From an uncultured Clostridia bacterium (GTDB lineage: Bacteria > Bacillota > Clostridia > Oscillospirales > Acutalibacteraceae), in NCBI GenBank assembly GCA_958436475.1, contig CAUBKG010000047.1, positions 1 to 16,696 of the forward strand: a stretch of DNA of 16,696 bases. The letters run 5' to 3'. Shown in pieces: positions 1 to 7,120 of the stretch. Under the pieces are notes generated by a model, which worked only from the letters and a program-made list of their open reading frames with translations, had not been told where the DNA came from and did not search any database. A program made the translations under genes and the position numbers. How positions within the stretch are numbered: position 1 is the stretch's first letter; every line of letters starts with the position of its first letter.

Positions 1-422
1 GCTCCCGGTATGAGATCCTGATGGAGGTATACAGCAAAAAGCTGCACATCGAGGCTCTCACCATGGTGGATATGATCCGCAGGCAGATCCTCCCGGGCGT
101 AGCGAAATATTCCGAGCGCCTGACCCGCTCCGTTCTGGAGAAAAAGAAGCTTTCGCCCGATATCACCTGCGATTTCGAGGAAGATGCAGTCAAAAAGCTT
201 TCCGGCTATGCCTCGGCGCTTTACCGCGCGGCGGAAAAGCTGAATGCCGATTTGGAACGTGCGGCTGCCATCGGGGAGGTCACGGAGCAGGCGATGTTCT
301 ATAAGGACGTTATTCTCGCCGATATGGCACAGGCGCGCGAAGCGGCAGACCATGCCGAACAGCTCACGGCAAAGGAATACTGGCCCTATCCATGCTATGC
401 CGACCTGCTGTACAGCGTCTGA
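1..422 (+). CDS. glnN: Glutamine synthetase type III (GlnN-like), C-terminal part
   Basis: Only the last ~140 residues are present; the reading frame is open to the left edge (first full codon at 3), so the Met at 21 is internal. The visible part starts SRYEILMEVYSKKLHIEA and continues with LTMVDMIRRQILPGV, then a helical, Glu/Lys/Ala-rich stretch and a WPYPCYADLLYSV end. This Glu-Ala-Leu-Thr-Met / QILP region and the WP-Y-x-DLL tail match the C-terminal helical region of the large (~700 aa) GSIII family, which differs from GSI and GSII. Known family role: ATP-dependent amidation of glutamate to glutamine in ammonia assimilation, in the cytoplasm. The catalytic beta-barrel lies outside the window, so activity cannot be judged. 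A strong terminator follows at once, so this is the last gene of its transcript. Confidence 0.85.
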   Translation, partial: SRYEILMEVYSKKLHIEALTMVDMIRRQILPGVAKYSERLTRSVLEKKKLSPDITCDFEEDAVKKLSGYASALYRAAEKLNADLERAAAIGEVTEQAMFYKDVILADMAQAREAADHAEQLTAKEYWPYPCYADLLYSV

Positions 423-444
423 ATCGGATTTTAAATAGCCCTGT

Positions 445-487
445 AAAACAACAGTGTGACTTTTTAGCTGCACTGTTGTTTTCTTTT
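445..487 (+). terminator. Intrinsic terminator after glnN
   Basis: Perfect 12-bp stem: AAAACAACAGTG (445-456) pairs with CACTGTTGTTTT (471-482), with a 14-nt loop. The 3' arm runs into a T-rich tract (TTTTCTTTT). The A-rich 5' arm means the hairpin could also work in the opposite direction, but no minus-strand gene converges here. Confidence 0.9.
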
Positions 488-507
488 CGGAATTTGCAGA
501 AAAGAAA

Positions 508-536
508 GACACTGCATCGGAAATATGTGGTATAAT
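508..536 (+). promoter_or_regulatory. Candidate sigma-A promoter of hdeD with extended -10
   Basis: TGG-TATAAT at 528-536 is a consensus -10 with the TGn extension. The -35 is weak: GACACT at 508-513 with a 17-bp spacer, or AAGACA at 506-511 with 19 bp. An extended -10 can offset a poor -35. The predicted start is near 543, giving a ~100-nt leader before the hdeD ATG. The -10 sits inside an inverted repeat (529-559), so access to it could be regulated. Confidence 0.6.
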
Positions 537-559
537 ATCTGCAAAGCAGATATTATACC
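529..559 (+). repeat. Perfect 14-bp inverted repeat spanning the hdeD -10
   Basis: GGTATAATATCTGC (529-542), loop AAA, GCAGATATTATACC (546-559). There are no mismatches in 14 bp. The left arm contains the TATAAT box and the right arm would be the start of the transcript. It has no T-tract, so it is not a terminator. It could be a dimeric repressor operator or a cruciform-prone element; if transcription started upstream it would form a stable 5' hairpin. The next 60 nt of leader can form two more small hairpins (582-599 GCCGC/GCGGC and 601-615 TCCG/CGGA). No known riboswitch class was recognised. Confidence 0.75.
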
Positions 560-642
560 GAACTGATGCCCTCATCGGCTCGCCGCTGAAAGGTGCGGCC
601 TCCGGGGAACACGGAACCATAAAACAAAGGAGCGAATGATTT

Positions 643-1176
643 ATGGATAACAAACTGCAATCCAGGGCGGGGCAGGTCCTGCTTGCCATCGGTTATGCCC
701 TGCTGGGGCTGTTTTTCATCATCTGGCCGGGAACCAGTGTGCAGGCGATCTGTTGGATCGTGGGAATCGGCGCGCTGATATACGGCGTCGTATGTTTTAT
801 AAATTACATCCGCATGCGGCGGCGCGATCAGATAAGCTTCACGAGTGAATTGTTTTTCAGCGTTGCCTTTACGGCGCTCGGCGCGTTCTGTCTCATTACG
901 CCGTCAACGGTCGTATCGATCCTGCCGTTCCTGCTGGGGCTGGTCCTTCTGCTGGACGCCGTCGGGAAATTCCAGCGCGCTCTGCAGATGCGCTCGGTCG
1001 GCTTCCCATACTGGTGGGTGAGCCTTGTTTTTGCCGTATGCGTGCTTCTTCTTGCCATTACGCTTCTGTTCAATCCCTTCGGGGCTGTCAAGTTTACCAT
1101 GATCTTCTTTGGGGCTTGCCTGCTGGCGGACGGCATTGCCGACCTCATCTATCTGTTTTCCACCCGAGCGCAGTAA
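643..1176 (+). CDS. HdeD/DUF308 family integral membrane protein
   Basis: The protein has 177 residues and about six hydrophobic segments (approx. 10-28, 33-52, 69-87, 88-108, 122-145, 150-172). They form three helical hairpins, each carrying the small-residue-rich, W/P-G turn pattern of DUF308 (for example FFIIWPGTS and LITPSTVV). A basic loop RMRRR after TM2 suggests that loop is cytoplasmic. The enteric HdeD is linked to acid resistance; most Firmicutes homologues have no assigned function, and none is proposed here. The start is ATG 643 with AAAGGAG at 626-632. The gene stands alone between two terminators with its own palindrome-containing promoter, so it is probably regulated separately from its neighbours. 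Confidence 0.85.
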   Translation: MDNKLQSRAGQVLLAIGYALLGLFFIIWPGTSVQAICWIVGIGALIYGVVCFINYIRMRRRDQISFTSELFFSVAFTALGAFCLITPSTVVSILPFLLGLVLLLDAVGKFQRALQMRSVGFPYWWVSLVFAVCVLLLAITLLFNPFGAVKFTMIFFGACLLADGIADLIYLFSTRAQ

Positions 1177-1193
1177 CCGGCCTTTTTCGATGA

Positions 1194-1242
1194 AAGCCTT
1201 CCGTCCGGTCGGACCGGTATGCCGACGGGCGGAGGCTTTTTT
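1194..1242 (+). terminator. Intrinsic terminator after hdeD
   Basis: AAGCCT (1194-1199) and a following GC-rich arm pair, with G-U pairs and a bulge, with CCGACGGGCGGAGGCTT (1222-1238). A TTTTTT run ends at 1242. It lies about 17 nt after the hdeD stop and before the tgt promoter region. Confidence 0.8.
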
Positions 1243-1268
1243 GGTTCGGAGCATTTTGAAGAGTACGC

Positions 1269-1300
1269 TTGAAGGCGCATAGGCGCTGTGATACTATAAT
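1269..1300 (+). promoter_or_regulatory. Candidate tgt promoter
   Basis: A consensus TATAAT lies at 1295-1300. The best upstream hexamer is TTGAAG at 1269-1274, but the spacer would be 20 bp, longer than usual, so the -35 is uncertain. The predicted start near 1307 gives a ~58-nt leader to ATG 1365. This argues against translation from the TTG at 1269, which would lie in the promoter. Confidence 0.45.
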
Positions 1301-1364
1301 AAAATCATCGTCTGAAAAAGTGCCGGCCGGAAAAGCCCGGAGGGCGGAAAGGAATCTGAAAACC

Positions 1365-2495
1365 ATGTTTACACTGCTCAAAACGGAAGGAGCGGCCCGC
1401 CGGGGAACGATCGCCACCGTGCACGGAACGGTGCAGACGCCGCTGTTCATGAACGTTGCAACGGCGGGGGCCATCAAGGGCGGCGTTTCCGCGCTCGACC
1501 TTGCAGACCTCAAATGCCAGGTCCAGCTGTGCAATACCTATCACCTGCATGTCCGCCCCGGAGATGAAACGGTCCGAAAGCTGGGCGGCCTCCAGGGCTT
1601 TACCCGTTGGCAGGGCCCCATTTTGACCGACAGCGGCGGCTTTCAGGTGTTTTCTCTCGCAAAGCTCCGGCAGATCGAGGAGGAGGGGGTCACCTTTGCT
1701 TCCCATGTGGACGGCCGGCGCATCTTCATGGGGCCGGAGGAAAGCATGCGGATACAGTCCAATCTTGCCTCCACCATTGCCATGGCGTTCGACGAGTGCA
1801 TTGAAAACCCCGCGGAATACGCATATGTGGAACGTTCCTGCCGCCGCACCACCCGGTGGCTCCTCCGGTGCAAGCGTGAGCTGGCCCGGCTTGCGGGGCG
1901 GGAGGGAACGCTCAACCCGCAGCAGCTGCTGTTCGGCATCAACCAGGGCTCAACCTATAAAGATCTGCGCATCGGCCACATGCAGGAGATTGCGGAGCTC
2001 GATTTACCGGGCTACGCCATCGGCGGGCTTGCCGTTGGAGAGCCGGCTGAAACCATGTATGAAATCATTGAAACGGTGGAGCCTTTCATGCCGGAGGACC
2101 GCCCGCGGTATCTGATGGGGGTCGGTACGCCGGTCAATATCCTGGAGGGGGTCGCCCGGGGGATCGATATGTTCGATTGCGTCATGCCCAGTCGCAACGC
2201 GCGCCACGGGCACCTGTTCACCCATGAGGGCATCATCAACCTCAACAATGAAAAATACACCCTCGACGATACCCCGCCCGATCCCTCCTGCGGATGCCCC
2301 GCCTGCCGGAATTTTTCCCGGGCATACCTGCGCCATCTGCTGAAATCACATGAAATGCTGGGCATGCGCCTTGCGGTGATGCATAACCTCTGGTTCTATA
2401 ATACGCTGATGGAGGAGATACGAAATGCGTTGGACGAGGGCCGATTCGGCGCTTATTACCGGGAGCAGCGGGATATCCTCGGCAGGCGGATATAA
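1365..2495 (+). CDS. tgt: Queuine/preQ1 tRNA-ribosyltransferase (tRNA-guanine transglycosylase)
   Basis: Exchanges the wobble guanine G34 of GUN-anticodon tRNAs for preQ1 in queuosine synthesis (cytoplasmic). ATG 1365 gives 376 aa, the usual bacterial Tgt length, and the N-terminus MFTLLKTEGAARRGTIAT fits the family; AAAGGAA lies about 10 nt upstream. The frame stays open to a TTG at 1269, but those extra residues are basic and unlike Tgt. Visible motifs: DSGGFQVFSL (general acid/base Asp), DEC, the QG of the base pocket, GGLAVGEP, RYLMGVGTP, and FDCVMPSRNARHG (nucleophile Asp). The zinc site is C-x-C-x2-C (CGCPAC) plus the downstream His in MHN. One oddity is INQGS where I/V-QG is typical. 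It stands apart from queA/yajC/secD, its frequent partners elsewhere, and has its own promoter. Confidence 0.96.
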   Translation: MFTLLKTEGAARRGTIATVHGTVQTPLFMNVATAGAIKGGVSALDLADLKCQVQLCNTYHLHVRPGDETVRKLGGLQGFTRWQGPILTDSGGFQVFSLAKLRQIEEEGVTFASHVDGRRIFMGPEESMRIQSNLASTIAMAFDECIENPAEYAYVERSCRRTTRWLLRCKRELARLAGREGTLNPQQLLFGINQGSTYKDLRIGHMQEIAELDLPGYAIGGLAVGEPAETMYEIIETVEPFMPEDRPRYLMGVGTPVNILEGVARGIDMFDCVMPSRNARHGHLFTHEGIINLNNEKYTLDDTPPDPSCGCPACRNFSRAYLRHLLKSHEMLGMRLAVMHNLWFYNTLMEEIRNALDEGRFGAYYREQRDILGRRI

Positions 2496-2510
2496 ATTAG
2501 GGCGGATTTG

Positions 2511-2540
2511 TTGACAATAGCCCTGCTTGTTTGGTAAAAT
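2511..2540 (+). promoter_or_regulatory. Sigma-A promoter of the yicC-remA-gmk operon
   Basis: Perfect TTGACA at 2511-2516, 18-bp spacer, TAAAAT at 2535-2540 with TGG just before it (extended -10). The predicted start is near 2547, about 25 nt before the yicC ATG. It lies in a locally AT-rich gap after tgt. This is the best-formed housekeeping promoter in the window and probably drives the long downstream operon. Confidence 0.8.
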
Positions 2541-2571
2541 ATTATGAAATAATAGTTTGTGAGGTCTTGTC

Positions 2572-3450
2572 ATGATAAGAAGTATGACCGGCTACGGCCG
2601 GTGCGAGCAGGCCTATGAGGATAAGACCATCCAGGTCGAAATCCGTTCGGTGAATCACCGCTTTTTCGAATTTTCCTCCCGCATTCCGCGCGTATATGCT
2701 TTTTTGGAAGATAAGATCAAGGCTTATGTGCAGGGCAGGGTCTCACGCGGCAAGGTGGATGTGTTTGTAACCATCAACACCATCAGCACGCCGGGCACCG
2801 TGGTTCAGGTGAACCGCGGCCTTGCGGCGGGCTATATGGCCGCTATGCAGGAACTTTCGGAAGAGTTTGGCCTGAAAAATGAGGTTTCGCTCGGGCTGCT
2901 CACCCGTTTTCCCGATGTTTTAACGGTGATCAAAACCCCGGAGGATGAAGAAAAGCTCCTTGCGGATTTTATGCCCGTATTGGAAGGGGCGGTGGATGCG
3001 TTTCTTGCCATGCGGGAATACGAAGGGGAGCGCCTGCAGACCGACGTTCTCGAAAAAGCGGAAAACATCTTTCACATGGTGGAACATGTGGAGAGCGGCA
3101 GCGAAGCTCTTGTGAGGGAATACAACGACCGCCTGAAAGCCCGCCTGATGGAAATTTTGGGGGACGCGAATATCGACGAACAGCGAATCGTGACCGAGGC
3201 CGCCATTTTTGCCGATAAAACCGCGGTGGCGGAGGAAACCGTCCGCCTGCGGAGCCATATTTCCCAGCTGTGCGAGCTCATCCGGTCGGACGGCGCGGTG
3301 GGCCGCAAGCTGGATTTCCTCGTGCAGGAAATGAACCGGGAAGCGAACACTATCGGCTCGAAATCGCAGAACCTGGAAATTACCCGTACGGTGGTGGATA
3401 TCAAATCCGAAATTGAAAAAATCCGCGAGCAGATTCAGAACATAGAATAA
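2572..3450 (+). CDS. yicC: YicC/YloC family endoribonuclease
   Basis: 292 aa, the usual family length. The N-terminal YicC domain begins MIRSMTGYGR, followed by QVEIRSVNHRFFEFSSRIP and SRGKVDVFV. The C-terminal DUF1732 domain ends REANTIGSKSQNLEITRTVV and a helical KSEIEKIREQIQNIE tail. Escherichia coli YicC and Bacillus subtilis YloC are known endoribonucleases; E. coli YicC affects small-RNA turnover. The start is ATG 2572 with a weak GTGAGG about 7 nt upstream. It is first in the operon and is followed 48 nt later by remA, the standard Firmicutes order. A cytoplasmic RNA-turnover role is inferred from the family alone. Confidence 0.95.
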   Translation: MIRSMTGYGRCEQAYEDKTIQVEIRSVNHRFFEFSSRIPRVYAFLEDKIKAYVQGRVSRGKVDVFVTINTISTPGTVVQVNRGLAAGYMAAMQELSEEFGLKNEVSLGLLTRFPDVLTVIKTPEDEEKLLADFMPVLEGAVDAFLAMREYEGERLQTDVLEKAENIFHMVEHVESGSEALVREYNDRLKARLMEILGDANIDEQRIVTEAAIFADKTAVAEETVRLRSHISQLCELIRSDGAVGRKLDFLVQEMNREANTIGSKSQNLEITRTVVDIKSEIEKIREQIQNIE

Positions 3451-3498
3451 ATTCAAGATTTATCTTCCGGCCCTGCCCGGAGAAATGGAGCTTGCTTT

Positions 3499-3780
3499 AT
3501 GAAGCTGATTAACATTGGATTCGGAAACATGGTTTCCGCCAGCCGTCTGGTTGCGATCGTCAGCCCGGAATCTGCGCCCATCAAGCGCATCATTCAGGAC
3601 GCTCGTGAGCGCGGCACGCTGATCGACGCGACCCACGGCCGCCGCACCCGCGCGGTCATCGTGACCGACAGCGACCATATCATCCTCACCTATCTTCAGT
3701 CGGAGACCGTGGCCAACCGCCTCAACGAGTATCCGGACGACGGCTCCGCCCCCGAGGAGGCGTTTGAAGATGAAGCCTGA
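3499..3780 (+). CDS. remA: RemA/DUF370 DNA-binding regulatory protein
   Basis: 93 aa, nearly the whole protein being the conserved DUF370 domain: KLINIGFGNMVSASRL, IVSPESAPIKRIIQDARERG, IDATHGRRTRAVIV. In Bacillus subtilis, RemA forms ring-like oligomers that bind DNA and activate extracellular matrix and osmoprotection genes. Arginines matching those needed there for DNA binding appear to be retained (R16, R48, R49). The C-terminus carries an acidic, disordered-looking tail (residues ~78-93, rich in D/E) not essential to the fold. The start is ATG 3499 with GGAG about 9 nt upstream. Its last codons overlap gmk (ATG 3770), so the two are translationally coupled. What it controls here cannot be read from the sequence. 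Confidence 0.95.
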   Translation: MKLINIGFGNMVSASRLVAIVSPESAPIKRIIQDARERGTLIDATHGRRTRAVIVTDSDHIILTYLQSETVANRLNEYPDDGSAPEEAFEDEA

Positions 3781-4387
3781 AAAAACCGCGCAGCTGTTTA
3801 TTATATCCGGACCCTCCGGCAGCGGAAAGGATACGCTCATTTCCAAGGTGATGGAAAGCCGCAGGGAGATCGCTCTTTCCATTTCCGCCACCACCCGTCC
3901 TCCGCGCGGCAGGGAGAAGGACGGCCGGGATTATTGGTTCCTTTCCCGGGAATGCTTTGAAGAGATGATCCGGGAAAACGGCCTGCTCGAATACGCGGAA
4001 TACTGCGGCAACTATTACGGCACCCCCCGCGCTCCCATTGAGGAATGGACGCGGAAGGGGATAGACGTTTTCCTGAATATCGAAGTGCAGGGCGCCATGC
4101 AGGTGAAAAAAAAGTTTCCCTCTGCTGTTACCGTTTTCATCCTTCCGCCCTCTATGAAGGTGCTGGAACAGCGCCTCCGCGGCCGCCGTACCGAGGCCGA
4201 GGAAATGACGGCGAAACGCCTCGAGACCGCGCGGCGTGAAATTGCGCGCGCCGGGGAATACGACTATATCGTCGTGAACGACGATTTAGAAGAAGCGGCC
4301 GGTACGCTGCTGAAAATTATCGACTGCCAGAAGCAAAAAAGCTGCAATATGATAAAAAATATAAACGAGGTGCTTGCAAATGCTTAA
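3770..4387 (+). CDS. gmk: Guanylate kinase
   Basis: Phosphorylates GMP to GDP with ATP. The protein is 205 aa from ATG 3770, chosen because GAGGAGG lies 9 nt upstream and the next residues lead straight into the fold; an in-frame TTG at 3764 is less likely. The P-loop GPSGSGKD (residues 14-21) is followed by the GMP-binding STTRPPR-type segment (SATTRPPRGREKDGRDYWF), the Y-GNYYGTPR segment that contacts GMP, and the lid region RLRGRRTE. DYIVVNDDLEEA near the end is also typical. The start overlaps the remA stop, and the rpoZ start lies inside the gmk 3' end, so the three genes are tightly coupled. Confidence 0.97.
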   Translation: MKPEKTAQLFIISGPSGSGKDTLISKVMESRREIALSISATTRPPRGREKDGRDYWFLSRECFEEMIRENGLLEYAEYCGNYYGTPRAPIEEWTRKGIDVFLNIEVQGAMQVKKKFPSAVTVFILPPSMKVLEQRLRGRRTEAEEMTAKRLETARREIARAGEYDYIVVNDDLEEAAGTLLKIIDCQKQKSCNMIKNINEVLANA

Positions 4388-4577
4388 TCCTTCCATCGGA
4401 AAGCTGTTACATTCCAAAGAAAGCCGTTATTCCATCGTGATCGCAGTGGCAAAACGGGCAAGGGAAATTGCGGAGATCGCCGAACGCGAAAACGAGCCGC
4501 TGATCGAAAAGCCTGTGAATATCGCCATGAACGAGATTGCAAACGGCAAATTCACCATCGAGCACAGAAGCAACTAA
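4380..4577 (+). CDS. rpoZ: DNA-directed RNA polymerase omega subunit
   Basis: 65 aa, a normal size for omega. It begins MLNPSIGKLL, then YSIVIAVAKRAREIAE (the conserved helix that clamps the beta' C-terminus), then KPVNIAMNEIANGKFTI. ATG 4380 overlaps the gmk stop (4385-4387); GAGGTG lies about 8 nt upstream. An upstream in-frame TTG at 4374 is less likely. Omega helps assemble and stabilise RNA polymerase, and in several bacteria takes part in ppGpp binding. The adjacency to gmk is common in bacteria. In Bacillus subtilis coaBC follows; here priA follows directly after a short gap containing a strong hairpin. Confidence 0.93.
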   Translation: MLNPSIGKLLHSKESRYSIVIAVAKRAREIAEIAERENEPLIEKPVNIAMNEIANGKFTIEHRSN

Positions 4578-4581
4578 AGGC

Positions 4582-4616
4582 GCAGGGCCGCCCAGCGCGG
4601 CCGCTGCCCTATTTTG
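4582..4616 (+). terminator. GC-rich hairpin between rpoZ and priA (possible weak terminator or attenuator)
   Basis: GCAG-GGCCGC (4582-4591), loop CCAGC, GCGGCC-g-CTGC (4597-4607), then CCTATTTTG. The stem is ten base pairs with one bulge. The T-run is short and interrupted, so partial termination or a processing site is as likely as full termination. priA has its own good ribosome binding site shortly after. Confidence 0.45.
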
Positions 4617-4640
4617 TTCCCGCTTGGAGGTGGGCTGAAC

Positions 4641-7088
4641 GTGGAAAAATGCCTGGTTGCGGAGGTGGCGGTGGAGCAGACCGCCTATCATTTCGACAAA
4701 GCATACGATTATCTGCTGCCGGAGCTTTTTGCCGTGTCCGCCCGGCCCGGCATGCGGGTGCGCGTCCCCTTTGGCAGGGCAAACGCGAGAAGGCAGGGCA
4801 TCATAACCCGTATCTATGAAGCAGAGCCGGACCCTGCCCGGAAGACGGTGGAGCTCCTTTTGGATGAGGAGCCTCTGCTTTCGGGGGAAATGCTGAAGCT
4901 GGCCGCATGGATCAAGGCGCAGACCTTCTGCACACATTATGAAGCACTGAAAGCCATGCTTCCTCCGGGAGCCGGCATGGATATCACAACCCGCTACTGC
5001 GCTGTCGAAGAGCCGCAAGGCTCGCTTTCTGCACGGCAGGAGCGGATTTTTCATATCCTGCGCTCTTCGCCCGAGCCCATGCTCCGGGAAGATCTGGCGG
5101 AAAAAATGGAGGGGCGGCTCGTGCAGAACGATCTGGACGAACTCGTGGAGATGGGCGCCGTCCGGAAGTTCGAAGACGCGCGCCGACGGGTGCAGGATGC
5201 GGAAATCCGCATGGTGAGCCTCACCCCGCAGCCGCCCGCCGGGTTTTCCAGGGAAAAAGCCACCCGCCAGCAAAAGGCTGTGCTGGAGCTTTTGGAAACG
5301 GAGGGAGCGGCTTCCGTGCGGGAGGTCCGGTATTTTACCGGCGTTTCGGAAGCAGTCGTCGCCAATTTGATCAAAAAAGGCGTACTTTCCGCTTTCATGG
5401 AGGAAACCTACCGCAATCCTTACCGCGACCGCGCCGTGGTCACCGACGACCGTTCGAAAAAGCTGAACGAAGAGCAGCAAAGGGCCTATGAAGGCTTGCT
5501 TGCACAGTACCGGCGGGAGCAGCCGGGCACGGCGCTTCTGTACGGCGTTACGGGAAGCGGGAAAACGCAGGTGTATCTGAACCTGATCGACCGGGTGCTG
5601 GAAGAAAACCGGGGCGTCATCGTGATGGTGCCGGAAATTTCCCTCACGCCGCAAACGCTTTCCCTCTTCCATTCCCGTTACGGCAGCCGCGTGGCCGTAT
5701 TCCACAGCCGCCTGTCCATGGGGCAGAGACTGGATGAATGGAAGCGCGTGAAAAACGGGGAAGCCATGATTGCGGTGGGAACCCGTTCCGCCGTGTTCGC
5801 CCCCTTCGATCATTTAGGCCTCGTCATTATGGATGAGGAGCAGGAATCCACCTATCATTCGGAAGCCTCTCCGCGGTATCACGCGAGAGACGTTGCCCGG
5901 TTCCGCAGCTCTTATCATCACGCGCTGCTGGTGCTCGCTTCGGCAACGCCCACCATCTCTACCTACAGCCGCGCGAAAAGCGGGGCGTATCAGCTATACA
6001 CCCTTGAAAAGCGTTTTTCGCAAAACGAGCTGCCCGAAGTGGTGACCGTGGATATGCAGAAAGAGCTGCGGGAGGGCAATCCCTCCGATATCAGCCGGTT
6101 ACTTCTCGAAAGCCTGCGGCATAATAAGGAGGAGGGGCGCCAGTCGATCCTGCTCATCAACCGGAGGGGATACCATACCTTCATCAAGTGCGCCGCCTGC
6201 CAAACGGTGCTGACCTGCCCGAACTGCAGCGTTTCCCTCACCTATCATTCCGCCAACCGCCGCGTGATGTGCCACTACTGCGGGTATTCCGTTCCGCAGT
6301 ATAGAAAATGCCCCGAATGCGGCAGCAGCATGGTGAAATACAGCGGGGTGGGCACGCAAAAGGTGGAGGAAGAGCTGGGAAGCCTCCTGCCGGAAGCGCG
6401 GATCCTGCGCATGGATGCGGATACCACGCTTTCGCGATATGCCCATGAAAAAAAGTTTGAGGCGTTCGGCCGGGGGGAATACGATATCCTCATCGGCACC
6501 CAGATGGTCGCGAAAGGTCTCGATTTTCCGAACGTCACGCTCGTTGGCGTGCTCAATACCGACAGCGGCCTTTTCTCCGAAGACTACCGTGGATATGAGC
6601 GGTCGTTTTCCCTGCTGACGCAGGTGTGCGGCCGGTCGGGAAGAGGAACAGCTCCCGGACGGGCCATTATTCAGACCTCTTTTCCGGATAATCCCGTGAT
6701 CGGGCTTGCCGCCCGACAGGATTACCCTGCGTTTTATGATTTTGAAATCAAGGCCCGCCGGCTGATGGTGTTTCCGCCCTTCTGCGATCTGTTTGTGGTG
6801 AGCGTTTCGGCGGAGCAGGAGGAAGAGGCCAAAAACGGGGCTCTGCGTTTCTTCCAAGCGCTGCGAAAGGCGGCGGAACAGGAGCCGGAAAAATGCAAGG
6901 TGATTCTTTTGGGGCCGTCGCCCTCCCAGATCGTAAAGGTAAACAACCGCTTCCGGTATGAATTAACGGTAAAGGCCCGCGGCAGCGCCGCATTCCGCAC
7001 TTTTTTCGGCGGGCTGCTCGCCCGGTTTGCGGCCGAGCCTCAGAACCGGAAGATCAAAATATTCGCTGATGTGAATCCCGATTTCTGA
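4641..7088 (+). CDS. priA: Primosomal protein N' (replication restart helicase PriA)
   Basis: Superfamily 2 DNA helicase that reloads the replisome at stalled forks. GTG 4641 is preferred, with GGAGGTGG 7 nt upstream; a TTG at 4614 would lie before that site. The length is 815 aa, close to Bacillus PriA. The N-terminal 3'-DNA-binding domain starts VAEVAVEQTAYHFDKAYDYLLP. Then come Walker A GVTGSGKT (302-309), VPEISLTPQTL, and motif II DEEQ (398-401, where DEEH is the common form). SATPTISTY follows, then a zinc-binding region with eight cysteines between residues 517 and 560. The C-terminal helicase lobe has IGTQMVAKGLDFPNV and TQVCGRSGRG. The end shows the usual PriA C-terminal domain (VILLGPSPS). 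It follows rpoZ directly, with no coaBC between. Confidence 0.96.
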   Translation: MEKCLVAEVAVEQTAYHFDKAYDYLLPELFAVSARPGMRVRVPFGRANARRQGIITRIYEAEPDPARKTVELLLDEEPLLSGEMLKLAAWIKAQTFCTHYEALKAMLPPGAGMDITTRYCAVEEPQGSLSARQERIFHILRSSPEPMLREDLAEKMEGRLVQNDLDELVEMGAVRKFEDARRRVQDAEIRMVSLTPQPPAGFSREKATRQQKAVLELLETEGAASVREVRYFTGVSEAVVANLIKKGVLSAFMEETYRNPYRDRAVVTDDRSKKLNEEQQRAYEGLLAQYRREQPGTALLYGVTGSGKTQVYLNLIDRVLEENRGVIVMVPEISLTPQTLSLFHSRYGSRVAVFHSRLSMGQRLDEWKRVKNGEAMIAVGTRSAVFAPFDHLGLVIMDEEQESTYHSEASPRYHARDVARFRSSYHHALLVLASATPTISTYSRAKSGAYQLYTLEKRFSQNELPEVVTVDMQKELREGNPSDISRLLLESLRHNKEEGRQSILLINRRGYHTFIKCAACQTVLTCPNCSVSLTYHSANRRVMCHYCGYSVPQYRKCPECGSSMVKYSGVGTQKVEEELGSLLPEARILRMDADTTLSRYAHEKKFEAFGRGEYDILIGTQMVAKGLDFPNVTLVGVLNTDSGLFSEDYRGYERSFSLLTQVCGRSGRGTAPGRAIIQTSFPDNPVIGLAARQDYPAFYDFEIKARRLMVFPPFCDLFVVSVSAEQEEEAKNGALRFFQALRKAAEQEPEKCKVILLGPSPSQIVKVNNRFRYELTVKARGSAAFRTFFGGLLARFAAEPQNRKIKIFADVNPDF

Positions 7089-7120
7089 TTGAATCTATAG
7101 AAGAAAAGGAGTTTTGCCTT

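Noticed and set aside
560..642. Riboswitch in the hdeD leader
   Set aside because: Small hairpins are present, but no conserved core of the riboswitch classes I know could be matched.
1269..1364. Longer tgt start at TTG 1269
   Set aside because: The added residues are basic and not Tgt-like, overlap the likely promoter, and ATG 1365 gives the normal length with a ribosome binding site.
4407..5813. A 468-codon minus-strand open frame over rpoZ and priA
   Set aside because: Antisense to clear rpoZ and priA; low-quality composition and no motif.
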